From positions 83,884-147,883 of the forward strand of contig NZ_BOPO01000004.1 in the NCBI RefSeq assembly GCF_017312725.1: DNA of 64,000 nucleotides. The letters are read 5' to 3'. The DNA is from Actinocatenispora comari (GTDB lineage: Bacteria > Actinomycetota > Actinomycetes > Mycobacteriales > Micromonosporaceae). The notes under the pieces are model-generated. The model had not been told where the DNA came from, did not search any database, and saw only the letters and a program-made list of their open reading frames with translations. Within the stretch, counting starts at the first letter, position 1; each line of letters begins with the position of its first letter. A program made the translations under genes and the position numbers. Positions 8,398 to 16,446 of the stretch are shown here, in pieces.

Positions 8398-9435
8398 TCA
8401 TGCCACCGATTCCGTCCGGGTTGCCGGCCGGCGCAGCGGTGGCCAGCCGAGCAGGTCGGCGAGTTCGGCCGGCGGCGCGACGTGCCGCACGCCGAGTTCC
8501 TGCCGGGCGACCTCGGCCGCGTACCCGGGGTCGACCTCGGGCGCGTGCAGTTCGGGCCAGAGCCGGCGGATCCGGGCGATCCCGCCGTACGCGGGATGCT
8601 CGTTCTCGATCATCATCGGGTCGCCGTAGACGCCGACCCGGCAGCCGGCGGCCGCGCCGTACAGCACCGCGGTGCACAGCCGGTTCGCGGCCACCCAGCG
8701 GTGCGCGCGCAGCTCGGCCAGCTGCCGGTTCAGGAACCAGGGGTCGGTGCCCTGGTAGTGGCCGCCGCGCGGCCCGTGCGTGATCACCCGGAAGCCGAAC
8801 GACTCGTACAGCTCGCGCAGCTGCGGGTGCCGGAACTCCAGCCAGTACAGGCAGATCGTGACCGGCGGTTCGGCCCGCGCCGCGATCTCGGCGGCGAGCG
8901 CCCGGTGGTCGCCGAACACCGCCTGCGCCTCCCACCCGTGGAACGGGTAGTAGATCGTCCCGCGCCGCGCACCGTCCACCGTGGACGCCGGTACCGTCGG
9001 CCGTCGGGCACCGTCCACGGTGGACGCCGGTGGCGTGCCGCGCCGCGCACCGTCCACAGTGGACGCCGGTGCCGTGCCGCGCCGCGCACCGTCCACGGTG
9101 GACGGCAGGCCGGGCGCGGTCGGCACCGTGCGGCGCCGCCGCCCGTGGTCGGCGCTGAGCGGCACCCGCCGGGCCGGTTCCGGGGTGGCGAGCAGGTAGG
9201 CGAACGGAGCGCCGATCACCCGGTAGCCGCGCCGGCCGGCGAGCATGCCGCGCCGGCGCGGGCCGTCCGACCAGACCAGGCGCGGCACGCCGGGCGCCGG
9301 GCCGTCGTCCGCGCCGTACCCGTCGTGCACGTTCCAGCCGTGCTGCAGGTACCCCCAGATCCGTGGCGGTGCGGCCAGCCCGCAGTAGCGGGCCAGCACG
9401 TGCGCGTGCCCGTACCAGTGGTTCTGGTGGTTCAT
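8398..9435 (-). CDS. Glycan-cluster protein of unknown fold, interrupted by a 39-bp minisatellite
   Basis: The product is 345 residues and soluble. The N-terminus (WYGHAHVLARYCGL, IWGYLQHGWNVHDG) and the C-terminal half (YPFHGWEAQ, TICLYWLEF, FRVITHGPRG, NRLCTAVLYGAAAGCRVGVYGDPM) look conserved and resemble capsule or cell-wall glycan proteins of the GT-B type, where a G-x-x-VGVYGDP segment could be part of a nucleotide-sugar site. Between them, residues ~115-165 are four copies of a 13-residue unit (STVDGARRGTAPA type). It lies 37 bp after pseC and 40 bp before the 799-residue gene, in one operon. A glycosyltransferase role is an inference from context. Confidence 0.6.
   Translation of the reverse strand: MNHQNHWYGHAHVLARYCGLAAPPRIWGYLQHGWNVHDGYGADDGPAPGVPRLVWSDGPRRRGMLAGRRGYRVIGAPFAYLLATPEPARRVPLSADHGRRRRTVPTAPGLPSTVDGARRGTAPASTVDGARRGTPPASTVDGARRPTVPASTVDGARRGTIYYPFHGWEAQAVFGDHRALAAEIAARAEPPVTICLYWLEFRHPQLRELYESFGFRVITHGPRGGHYQGTDPWFLNRQLAELRAHRWVAANRLCTAVLYGAAAGCRVGVYGDPMMIENEHPAYGGIARIRRLWPELHAPEVDPGYAAEVARQELGVRHVAPPAELADLLGWPPLRRPATRTESVA
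8965..9104. repeat. 39-bp in-frame tandem repeat carrying palindrome GTCCACNGTGGAC
   Basis: Four copies of the 13-base palindrome GTCCAC-N-GTGGAC start at 8974, 9013, 9052 and 9091, an exact 39-bp period. The centre base varies (C, G, A, G). The bases between copies are also repeated (CGCGCACC before each). The unit is 13 codons and lies in frame within the 345-residue gene. Confidence 0.9.
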
Positions 9436-9472
9436 CGGGGTCCCCGCTCGACGGTGTGTCTACTGTGGATGG

Positions 9473-10597
9473 TCAGGTGAGCAGCGCGCGCAGCCGGTCG
9501 ACGACCCGGTCCTGGTCGGCGTCGGTCAGCCCCGGGTACATCGGCAGCGACAGCTGCTGGGCGTAGTACGCCTCCGCGTTCGGGCACAGCCCGCGCCGGT
9601 AGCCGGCGTCGGCGAACACCGGATGCCAGTACACCGGGACGTAGTTGACCTGCACGCCGATGCCACCGGCCCGCATCCCGTCGTAGATCTCGCGGCGCCG
9701 GCCGCCGAGGACGCGTACCGGGAACAGGTGCCAGGCCGGCGTCACGTCGTCCCGCTGCGCCGGCAGCACCAGACCGTCCACATCGGACAGCAGCCGGCGG
9801 TACCGGTCGGCGAGCTCGGCGCGGCGGGACAGGAACTCCGGCAGCCGGCGCAGCTGCACGCTGCCGATCGCGCACAGCACGTCCGGCAGCCGGTAGTTGA
9901 GCCCGAACTCGTGCACCTCCTGGTGCCAGCCGCCCTGATCGGTGATCCGGAACTCGTCCGCCTCGCGCACCAGCCCGATGTTGCGGAACCGGGCGGCCCG
10001 GCGGGCCAGCTCGGCGTCCCGGGTGGCGACCGCGCCGCCCTCCGCGGTGGTCAGGTTCTTCGTCGGGAAGAACGAAAACGTGGTCAGGTCGGCGATCGCA
10101 CCGATCGGCGCACCCCGGTACGCGGCGCCGATCGAGTGCGCGGCGTCGTCGAGCAGCAGCGCGCCGGCGCTGTCGGCGACCGAGCGCAGCGCGTCGTGGT
10201 CCGCCGGGTGGCCGGCGTAGTCGACCGCGGCGACCACCCTGGTCCGGTCGGTCAGCGCCGCCTTGGCGGCGGCCGGGTCCAGCAGTGCGGTGTCCGGCTC
10301 CACGTCGGCGAACACGACCGTCGCGCCGAGCAGCGCGGCCGTCGAGGCGGTCGCCACGAACGTCAGCGGGCTGGTCACCACCTCGTCGCCGGGGCCGATC
10401 CCGGCCGCCGCGTACGCGGTGTGCAGCGCCGCGGTGCCGGACGTGACGCTGACGCAGTGCGCACCACCGGCCACTGTGGACAGCTCGGCCTCGAACGCGC
10501 GTACCGCGGGGCCGGTGGTCAGCCAGTCGCCGCGCAACACGGCCGCGACGGCGTCGATCTCCTCGTCGCCGATCGACTGCCGACCGTACGGGAGCAC
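9473..10597 (-). CDS. pseC: PseC aminotransferase
   Basis: UDP-4-amino-4,6-dideoxy-N-acetyl-beta-L-altrosamine transaminase, the second step of pseudaminic acid synthesis, cytoplasmic and PLP-dependent with glutamate as amino donor. The product is 374 residues, full length for the DegT/DnrJ/EryC1 family. Visible motifs are GDWLTTGPAVRAFE near the N-terminus, SGTAALH (phosphate binding), LLDDAAHSIG, and SFFPTKNLTTAEGG containing the PLP lysine, then NYRLPDVLCAIG and the C-terminal YPGLTD typical of PseC. It starts at a GTG one base after the pseB stop, so the pair is tightly coupled. Assignment to PseC rather than a generic sugar aminotransferase is supported by PseB, PseG, PseH and PseI in the same locus. 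Confidence 0.93.
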   Translation of the reverse strand: MLPYGRQSIGDEEIDAVAAVLRGDWLTTGPAVRAFEAELSTVAGGAHCVSVTSGTAALHTAYAAAGIGPGDEVVTSPLTFVATASTAALLGATVVFADVEPDTALLDPAAAKAALTDRTRVVAAVDYAGHPADHDALRSVADSAGALLLDDAAHSIGAAYRGAPIGAIADLTTFSFFPTKNLTTAEGGAVATRDAELARRAARFRNIGLVREADEFRITDQGGWHQEVHEFGLNYRLPDVLCAIGSVQLRRLPEFLSRRAELADRYRRLLSDVDGLVLPAQRDDVTPAWHLFPVRVLGGRRREIYDGMRAGGIGVQVNYVPVYWHPVFADAGYRRGLCPNAEAYYAQQLSLPMYPGLTDADQDRVVDRLRALLT

Positions 10598-10598
10598 C

Positions 10599-11588
10599 TC
10601 AGCTCGCCTTCGCGGCGACCAGCATGTCGCGCAGCTGCTCGACGGTGAGCCACAGGTCGTTGGTGTCGGAGCGGAAGCTGAAGTCCGCCGGTACCGTCTC
10701 GGCGTCGGCCGGCGGCTCGTACCCCCAGGTGGCGATCGTCGGCTGCAGCACGTACCGGTCGGCCAGCCGCAGCGCGCGGCGCCCCTCCTCCGGCGAGATC
10801 ATCTCCTCGTGCAGCTTCTCCCCCGGGCGGATGCCGATCTCGTGCGTCGGCGCCTCCGGCGCGACCGCGGCGGCCAGGTCGAGCACCCGCATGCTGGGGA
10901 TCCGCGGCACGTACAGCTCGCCGCCGGCCATCAGGTCGAACGAGTCGACGACGAACTGCACCGCGGCCGGCAGGCTGATCCAGAACCGGGTCATCCGCTT
11001 GTCGGTGATCGGCAGCGACTTCCCCTCGGCGGCCAGCCGGGCGAAGAACGGGATGACCGAGCCGCGGCTGCCCATCACGTTGCCGTACCGCACGACCGCG
11101 AACCTGGTGTCGTGGTGCGCGGCGTAGTGGTTCGCCGACACGAACAGCTTGTCCGCGACGAGCTTGGTCGCCCCGTACAGGTTGATCGGGCTGGACGCCT
11201 TGTCGGTGGACAGCGCGACGACCTTGCGCACCCCGCTGTCGATCGCCGCCTCCACCACGTTCTGCGAGCCGGCGACGTTGGTCTGCACGTACTCGAACGG
11301 GTTGTACTCGGCGGTGTCGACCTGCTTGAGCGCGGCGGCGTGCACCACGTACCGCACCCCGTGCATGGCCCGCCGCAACCGCGCCACGTCGCGGATGTCG
11401 CCGATGAACCACCGCAACCGTGAATCGTCGTTGAACAGTTGACGAACCTCGTACTGTTTGAGCTCGTCCCGGGAGAACACCACCACCCGGGCCGGGTCAT
11501 GATGGTCCAGCAGGTGCCGGATGAAGGCCTTGCCGAACGAACCGGTTCCCCCGGTGATGAGAATGTCTGAACCCGTGAGTGTGGACAC
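10599..11588 (-). CDS. pseB: PseB, UDP-GlcNAc 4,6-dehydratase (inverting)
   Basis: Catalyses the first step of pseudaminic acid synthesis, C4-oxidation, C6-dehydration and C5-inversion of UDP-GlcNAc. The product is 329 residues from the GTG at 11588, the usual PseB length. Residues 11-19 give the NAD(P) motif ITGGTGSFG. FSRDELKQYEVR, ALKQVDTAEYNPFE, LSTDKASSPINLYGATK (catalytic T-D-K and Y-x-x-x-K) and RYGNVMGSRGSV are all characteristic of the PseB/FlaA1 group. An AAGGA-type ribosome site lies about 12 bases upstream; a TTG three codons earlier (11597) is an alternative start. It is the first gene of the minus-strand operon and diverges from pseF across 91 bp of A+T-richer DNA. Confidence 0.95.
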   Translation of the reverse strand: MSTLTGSDILITGGTGSFGKAFIRHLLDHHDPARVVVFSRDELKQYEVRQLFNDDSRLRWFIGDIRDVARLRRAMHGVRYVVHAAALKQVDTAEYNPFEYVQTNVAGSQNVVEAAIDSGVRKVVALSTDKASSPINLYGATKLVADKLFVSANHYAAHHDTRFAVVRYGNVMGSRGSVIPFFARLAAEGKSLPITDKRMTRFWISLPAAVQFVVDSFDLMAGGELYVPRIPSMRVLDLAAAVAPEAPTHEIGIRPGEKLHEEMISPEEGRRALRLADRYVLQPTIATWGYEPPADAETVPADFSFRSDTNDLWLTVEQLRDMLVAAKAS

Positions 11589-11668
11589 TGCCCTCAACGA
11601 TTCCTTCCGAGAAAACGTCGTGTTGCGGTCAGTGAAAACCGACGAGGTGAGAAGAAGGTAAACACCGA

Positions 11669-11683
11669 ATGGGAACGACATGA
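11669..11683 (+). other. Possible four-codon leader overlapping the pseF start
   Basis: An ATG at 11669 opens a four-codon frame (M-G-T-T) whose TGA (11681-11683) overlaps the pseF ATG (11680-11682) as ATGA. A purine-rich AGAAGG (11652-11657) is 11 bases before the ATG of this frame but 22 bases before the pseF ATG, so initiation here with re-initiation at pseF is conceivable. It could also be chance. Confidence 0.25.
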
Positions 11684-12411
11684 CGAGAATCCTCGGAATC
11701 GTGCAGGCCCGCATGGGCTCGACCCGGTTGCCGGGTAAGGTGCTGCGGCCGCTGGCCGGGCGCAGCGTGCTCGGCTGGGTGGTTCGCGCGGCCCGCGCGG
11801 CCGGAACGCTGGACGAGCTGGTCGTCGCCACGACCACCGAGCCGGCCGACGACGCGGTCGTCGCCGAGGCGAGTGCGCTGGGCGTGGCCACCAGCCGCGG
11901 TTCGGTGCACGACGTGCTGTCCCGGTTCGTCGCCGCGCTGGACGACCGGCCGGCCGACGCGGTGGTGCGGTTCACCGCCGACTGCCCGCTGCTGGACCCC
12001 GGCGTGGTCGCCGCCGCGGCGAACGCCTGGCGGGCGGCGCCGTGGCTGGACTACGTCAGTACCGCCCTGCCGCGCCGGCTGCCCCGCGGTACCGACGTGG
12101 AGGTGATCGCCGCCGGGGCGCTGCGCGAGCTTTCCGCAACCGCGGTCGGGCACCACCGCACGCACGTCACGTCCGGGCTCTACAGCGAGCCGGCCGGCTG
12201 GTCGATGCTCGGCCTCACCCTGCACCCGGACGCCTCCGACCTGCGGGTCACGCTCGACACCCCGGACGACTGGCGGCTGATCGAGACGGTCGTCGACCAC
12301 TTCGGCGACCGCCCGGTCGCGCTGCCCGAACTGGTCGGCTGGCTGCGCGCGCATCCGGCGGTCACCGGGCTGAACGCGCACGTCCGGCAGAAGGTGCTGG
12401 AAGCCGGGTGA
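11680..12411 (+). CDS. pseF: SpsF-type cytidylyltransferase, probable CMP-pseudaminate synthetase
   Basis: Activates the nonulosonic acid with CTP, the last cytoplasmic step before transfer. The product is 243 residues. The N-terminus ILGIVQARMGSTRLPGKVL is the nucleotide-binding signature of SpsF-like cytidylyltransferases, and FTADCPLLDP carries the acidic metal site. It belongs to the SpsF branch rather than the classical PseF branch (which starts with an I-P-A-R-G-G-S-K motif), as in Bacillus spore-coat sps operons, where SpsE/SpsF/SpsG parallel PseI/PseF/PseG. It overlaps pseG by four bases (GTGA), which supports the pathway role. A weak GGGA at 11671-11674 precedes the ATG. Confidence 0.85.
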   Translation: MTRILGIVQARMGSTRLPGKVLRPLAGRSVLGWVVRAARAAGTLDELVVATTTEPADDAVVAEASALGVATSRGSVHDVLSRFVAALDDRPADAVVRFTADCPLLDPGVVAAAANAWRAAPWLDYVSTALPRRLPRGTDVEVIAAGALRELSATAVGHHRTHVTSGLYSEPAGWSMLGLTLHPDASDLRVTLDTPDDWRLIETVVDHFGDRPVALPELVGWLRAHPAVTGLNAHVRQKVLEAG

Positions 12412-13508
12412 GTGGGCTCGTGACACCGGGGCGCGCACCGGGCACCGTGGTGTGCTGCTGCGACGCCGGCCCGGCGGCCGGCACTGGGCACCTGATGCGC
12501 TGCCTCGCGCTGGCCGAGGAGCTGGCCGCGCGAGGCAGCACGGTGCGGTTCGTCGCCGACCTCACCGGCCTGCCGTTCGCGGCGCGCCGGCTCGCCGCCG
12601 CCGGCTTCTGCTGGGTACCGCCGGGCCCGGACCCGGTCACGGCGGTCCTCGGCGCCGGGGCGCCGGACGCGGTGGTGCTCGACTCGTACCTGCTGCCGCC
12701 GTCGGTGGGCGCGCGGTTGCACGCGGCGGGGGTACCGGTGCTGGCGCTGGTCGACGGGGACAGCCCGGTGCAGCCGGCCGACCTGTACCTGGACCAGAAC
12801 CTCGGCGCCGAACGCGACCCCGGGCCGGCGCCACGGCTCGCCGGGCTGCGGTACGCGTTGCAGCGGGCGGAGATCCGGGCGCACCGGCCGGCGCGACCAC
12901 CGGTGGCGCGGGCCGGCCGGTGCGGCGTGCTGGCGTTCTTCGGCGGCACCGACCCGTACGGCGCGGCCCCGGTGCTGGCCGCCGCGCTCGCCGCCACCGG
13001 CGTACCGTGCGACGCCACCGTCGTCGCGGCGACCCCGCAGCTGGCGGCGGCGGTACGCGCGGTGCCGGTACCGGCCGGGCAGCGGCGCCGGGTGATCGGG
13101 CCGACCGACGAGCTGGCCCGGCTGGTCACCGAGGCGGACCTGGTCGTCGCCGCGGCCGGTACCTCGGCCTGGGAACTGGCCTGCCTCGGCGCCGCGGCCG
13201 CGCTGGTCTGCGTGGTCGACAACCAGCGGGCCGGCTACCGGCGGGCGGTCGGGACCGGCGCCGTCGCCGGGCTGGGCGAGCTGGCCGCGCTGCGGGCCGA
13301 CCCGGCGCCGGCGACCACGGCGCTGCGCTGGCTGCTGTCCGACCGGGCCGAACGCACCAGGCTGCACGCCACCGCCTGGCACCTGGTCGACGGCCACGGC
13401 ACCGGCCGCGTCGCCGACGCGCTCGCCGCGCTGCCGTACGCCGACCAGGGCCTGTCGATCGAGGGAACCGGTCGCGCTCGCCGGGCACCGACCGACCGAC
13501 TCCCGTGA
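12408..13508 (+). CDS. pseG: PseG, UDP-sugar hydrolase
   Basis: Removes UDP from UDP-2,4-diacetamido-2,4,6-trideoxy-beta-L-altropyranose by C-O cleavage, the step between PseH and PseI. The product is 366 residues with a GT-B fold like MurG. Motifs seen: CCCDAGPAAGTGHLMRCLALA near the N-terminus (the catalytic His lies in G-T-G-H), VLDSYLLPP, DLYLDQNLGAE, LAFFGGTDP, and AAAGTSAWELACLGAAAA in the nucleotide site. The GTG start overlaps the pseF stop by four bases. The C-terminal 20 residues are low complexity and run toward an intergenic repeat, so the native end may have been extended. Confidence 0.92.
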   Translation: MSGLVTPGRAPGTVVCCCDAGPAAGTGHLMRCLALAEELAARGSTVRFVADLTGLPFAARRLAAAGFCWVPPGPDPVTAVLGAGAPDAVVLDSYLLPPSVGARLHAAGVPVLALVDGDSPVQPADLYLDQNLGAERDPGPAPRLAGLRYALQRAEIRAHRPARPPVARAGRCGVLAFFGGTDPYGAAPVLAAALAATGVPCDATVVAATPQLAAAVRAVPVPAGQRRRVIGPTDELARLVTEADLVVAAAGTSAWELACLGAAAALVCVVDNQRAGYRRAVGTGAVAGLGELAALRADPAPATTALRWLLSDRAERTRLHATAWHLVDGHGTGRVADALAALPYADQGLSIEGTGRARRAPTDRLP

Positions 13509-13519
13509 GCACCCCCGGC

Positions 13520-13715
13520 AACCTCGATCGACACCCGCTCCATGATCGATGCCGCCAGCCTCGATCGCCACCGCCCCGTTGACCGGCACGGGCAGCGTTG
13601 CTCGACACCGGCAGCGTTGCTCGACGCCGGCCCCTGGACCGACACCCGCGGCCTCGATCGACGCCGGCAGCCTTGCTCGACACCGGCTGCCTCGATCGAC
13701 GCCGGCGGAGGCGGC
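13520..13715. repeat. Degenerate ~20-24-bp repeats between pseG and the GT2 gene
   Basis: The 268 bp between the pseG stop and the next start hold at least seven degenerate copies of a unit built on TCGATCGA(C/T)(A/G)CCGGC or TTGCTCGACACCGGCAG, spaced about 20-24 bp. TCGATCGA is itself palindromic. No gene is supported here, although one frame stays open into the glycosyltransferase. Confidence 0.6.
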
Positions 13716-13776
13716 CGCCCGCAGGGGTCGGCGCGGCCGACACAACCGGGCGACCGGTGCCGGTGGTCTTCGGGAT

Positions 13777-14550
13777 GTGGGAGACGAACGACCGGCCCTG
13801 TCGGTGGTGGTACCGGCGTACAACGAGGCCGACCGGCTGGACGAGACGCTGCGCACCGTGCTGGGCTACCTGCACGCCCGGCCGGTCCGGCGCTGCGAGG
13901 TGATCGTGGTCGACGACGGCTCGGTGGACGACACCGCGTCGGTCGCGGCGGCGCTGGCGGCCACCGATCCGTGGCTGCGGCTGATCCGGGTCGGGCCCAA
14001 CCGGGGCAAGGGACACGCGGTCCGGGTCGGCGTGCTGGCCACCGTGGGCGATCGGGTGCTGGTCTGCGACGCGGACTCCTCGACCCCGATCCACGAGCTG
14101 GACCGGCTGGAGCGGGCCCTGGATCGCGGCGCCGACGTCGCGGTCGCCTCCCGGGCCGGCCGGGACGCCCGGATCGGGGTACGCCAGCCGGCGGTGCGGG
14201 AGCGGCTGGGCCGGGCCGGCAACGTGGCGATCCGGTGGCTGCTGCTGCCCGGCGTGTTCGACACCCAGTGCGGCTTCAAGCTGTACGACGGCCCCGCGGC
14301 GCGGCGGGTCCTCGGCCTGGTCCGCACCGACGGCTGGGGCTTCGACATCGAGGTGCTGTACCTGTTCCGGCGGGCCGGCGCGCAGATCTGCGAGGTGTCG
14401 GTGCGCTGGGACCATCGGGCCGGGTCGACCGTGCGACCGACCGCCTACCTCGCGGTCGGTGCGGACCTGCTGCGACTGTGGCTGCGGTACCTGCGCTGGG
14501 CGCCGCCGGTGGACGGCTGCCGGCCGGCCCGGGTGCGGAGCGTCGCGTGA
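13777..14550 (+). CDS. Family 2 glycosyltransferase, polyprenyl-phosphate type
   Basis: The product is 257 residues from the GTG at 13777. LSVVVPAYNEADRLDETL opens the GT-A fold, VIVVDDGSVDDT and LVCDADSSTP give the UDP/GDP-sugar and metal sites, and NRGKGHAVRVGVL plus DTQCGFKLYDG are typical of the ALG5/DPM1-like branch that transfers a hexose to a polyprenyl phosphate. No C-terminal membrane helices are present. Its stop overlaps the start of a polytopic membrane protein by GTGA. The pair therefore resembles lipid-linked sugar synthesis coupled to a GT-C-type transferase on the outer face. The upstream frame is open for another 76 codons but is repeat DNA, so I reject the longer start. Confidence 0.82.
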   Translation: MGDERPALSVVVPAYNEADRLDETLRTVLGYLHARPVRRCEVIVVDDGSVDDTASVAAALAATDPWLRLIRVGPNRGKGHAVRVGVLATVGDRVLVCDADSSTPIHELDRLERALDRGADVAVASRAGRDARIGVRQPAVRERLGRAGNVAIRWLLLPGVFDTQCGFKLYDGPAARRVLGLVRTDGWGFDIEVLYLFRRAGAQICEVSVRWDHRAGSTVRPTAYLAVGADLLRLWLRYLRWAPPVDGCRPARVRSVA

Positions 14551-16331
14551 CCGCGGTACGGGAACGGGTCCGGACCGGCACGACCAGGGTTCCGGCCGGG
14601 CGGCGGTTCGACGGCGCGGTGGCCGCCGGGTGCCTGCTGCTCGCCGTGTTCGTGCTGTGCCGGGCGTGGGCCGACCCGACCGGCCGCTACCTGGTCGACG
14701 GCGGCCAGGACCCGTTCCAGTGGCAGTCGTTCTTCGACCACGTCGCGCATGCCGTGGTGCACGGCCACAACCCGCTGTTCACCACGCTGCTGAACCATCC
14801 GGACGGGGTGAACCTCGCGGCCAACACCAGCATGCCGGGCCTGTCCGTACCGCTGGCACCGGTCACCCTGCTGCTCGGTCCGGCGGTCAGCTACCTGCTG
14901 GTGCTCACCGGCGGGCTGGCCGGCACCGCGTTCGCCTGGTACTGGACGTTCTCCCGGAATCTGGTGGACTCCCGGGTCGCCGCCGCGGTCGGCGGGGCGT
15001 TGTGCGGCTTCGGCCCGCCGATGGTCTCGCACGCCAACGCGCACCCGAACTTCGTCGTGCTGTTCGTCCTGCCGCTGATCGTGCACCAGGTGGTCGGCCT
15101 GCTGCGCGGGGTCACCGGACCGGCACCCCGCGAGTGGGTACGGCGCGGGGTGTCGCTGGGGTTGCTGGCGGCCTGGCAGATCACCCTCGGCGGCGAGGCG
15201 CTGCTGCTCGGCGCCACCGCGCTGGCCGGCTACCTGCTGGCGTGGGCGGTGCTGCGACGTGACGCGGTACGGCCGGCGCTGCGCCGGCTGCCACCGGGCC
15301 TCGGTGTCGCGCTGGCGACGTGCCTGGTGGCGGCCGGGCCGGTGCTGTGGTGGCAATTCTTCGGCCCGCAGAGCTACACGTCGCTGCGGCACGGCGACGG
15401 TGGGTTGGACCTCGCCGCGCTGCCGGCGTTCGCGGGCCGGTCGCTGGCCGGTGATCCCGGTGCCGCCGCGACGCTGTCCGGGTACAACCCGACCGAGCAG
15501 AACGGCTTCTTCGGCTGGCCGCTGCTCGCCGTCGCGATCGGAGTCGTCGCCTGGCGCCGGCGCGAGCCGCAGGTCCGGGCGCTGGCCGCGACGGCCGGGC
15601 TGCTGTGCCTGCTGGCGCTCGGCGGTCACCTGGTCGTCGCCGGGCACCACACCGGCGTGCCGCTGCCGTGGCTCGTGCTGGCGAAGCTGCCGCTGTACGA
15701 CTCGGTGATCGCGTCCCGGTTCGGCCTGGTGGCGCTGCCGGCGCTCGCCGCGCTGCTGGCGCTCGCGGTCGACCGGCTGCTCCCGGTGCTGCGGTTCGGG
15801 CTGACCGACGCCCGCGCGGCGGCGCTCGGCGGGCTGCTGGTGCTGCTCGCCGCGCTGGCCCCGATCGCGCCGACGCCGCTGGCCACCGCCGCCGTGCCGC
15901 CGGTGCCGGCGCTGATCACCTCGGGCGACTGGCGGGAGTACGTGCGTCCCGGCCGGACCCTGGTGCCGGTACCGGTGCCCAGCGTCACCGACGCGAGCAC
16001 CACCCGGTGGCAGGCCGCGGCCGGCGACGGGTTCGCGCTGCCCGCCGGCTACTTCCTCGGCCCGTACGGCGGGGACCGGACCGGCTCGTACGGGATCTAC
16101 CCGCGCCCGACCGCGCAGCTGCTCGACGCGGTGGCGCAGACCGGCACCGTGCCCGCCATCGGCGCCGACCAGCGGCGGGCGGCTCGCGCCGACCTTCGAT
16201 ACTGGCAGGCCGACGCCGTGGTGCTGCCGTCCACGGCGCAGCACTGGGCCGCGCTGACCACGACGCTGAACGCGCTCCTCGGCCCCGGCCGGTGGCGCGG
16301 TGACTGCTGGGTCTGGCCGGTGGCGGGATGA
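14547..16331 (+). CDS. Polytopic membrane protein, GT-C-like
   Basis: The product is 594 residues with about 10-12 hydrophobic helices: one near residues 25-45, then clusters at ~100-240, 265-285, 330-450. The first loop contains DGGQDPFQWQSFFDHVAHAV and HNPLFTTLLNHPDG, acidic and aromatic residues in the position where GT-C transferases keep the catalytic Asp. The C-terminal ~140 residues are soluble and extracytoplasmic. Coupling with the GT2 gene suggests that it receives a polyprenyl-phosphate sugar and glycosylates a surface acceptor. Substrate and activity are unproven. Confidence 0.7.
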   Translation: MTAVRERVRTGTTRVPAGRRFDGAVAAGCLLLAVFVLCRAWADPTGRYLVDGGQDPFQWQSFFDHVAHAVVHGHNPLFTTLLNHPDGVNLAANTSMPGLSVPLAPVTLLLGPAVSYLLVLTGGLAGTAFAWYWTFSRNLVDSRVAAAVGGALCGFGPPMVSHANAHPNFVVLFVLPLIVHQVVGLLRGVTGPAPREWVRRGVSLGLLAAWQITLGGEALLLGATALAGYLLAWAVLRRDAVRPALRRLPPGLGVALATCLVAAGPVLWWQFFGPQSYTSLRHGDGGLDLAALPAFAGRSLAGDPGAAATLSGYNPTEQNGFFGWPLLAVAIGVVAWRRREPQVRALAATAGLLCLLALGGHLVVAGHHTGVPLPWLVLAKLPLYDSVIASRFGLVALPALAALLALAVDRLLPVLRFGLTDARAAALGGLLVLLAALAPIAPTPLATAAVPPVPALITSGDWREYVRPGRTLVPVPVPSVTDASTTRWQAAAGDGFALPAGYFLGPYGGDRTGSYGIYPRPTAQLLDAVAQTGTVPAIGADQRRAARADLRYWQADAVVLPSTAQHWAALTTTLNALLGPGRWRGDCWVWPVAG

Positions 16332-16338
16332 CCGGGTT

Positions 16339-16359
16339 GCACGGATCACACATCCGTGC
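16339..16359 (+). terminator. Short hairpin after the glycan operon
   Basis: An 8-bp perfect stem (16339-16346 with 16352-16359) around a 5-nt loop begins eight bases after the stop of the membrane protein. There is no T-tract, as usual in this G+C range. It could separate the glycan transcript from the sigma-factor gene that follows. Confidence 0.4.
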
Positions 16360-16446
16360 GCGGTGCCGTACCCGTCACCCGAAGGGCCGTGCCGACCGGA
16401 CGGCGTTGCCGCCCGGTGCGACCCGGGGCGGCGGAGAGGGGTGGGC

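Noticed and set aside
8965-9104. CRISPR-like array of palindromic repeats
   Set aside because: The 26 bases between palindromes are themselves repeated, the array is in frame inside a gene, and there are no cas genes.
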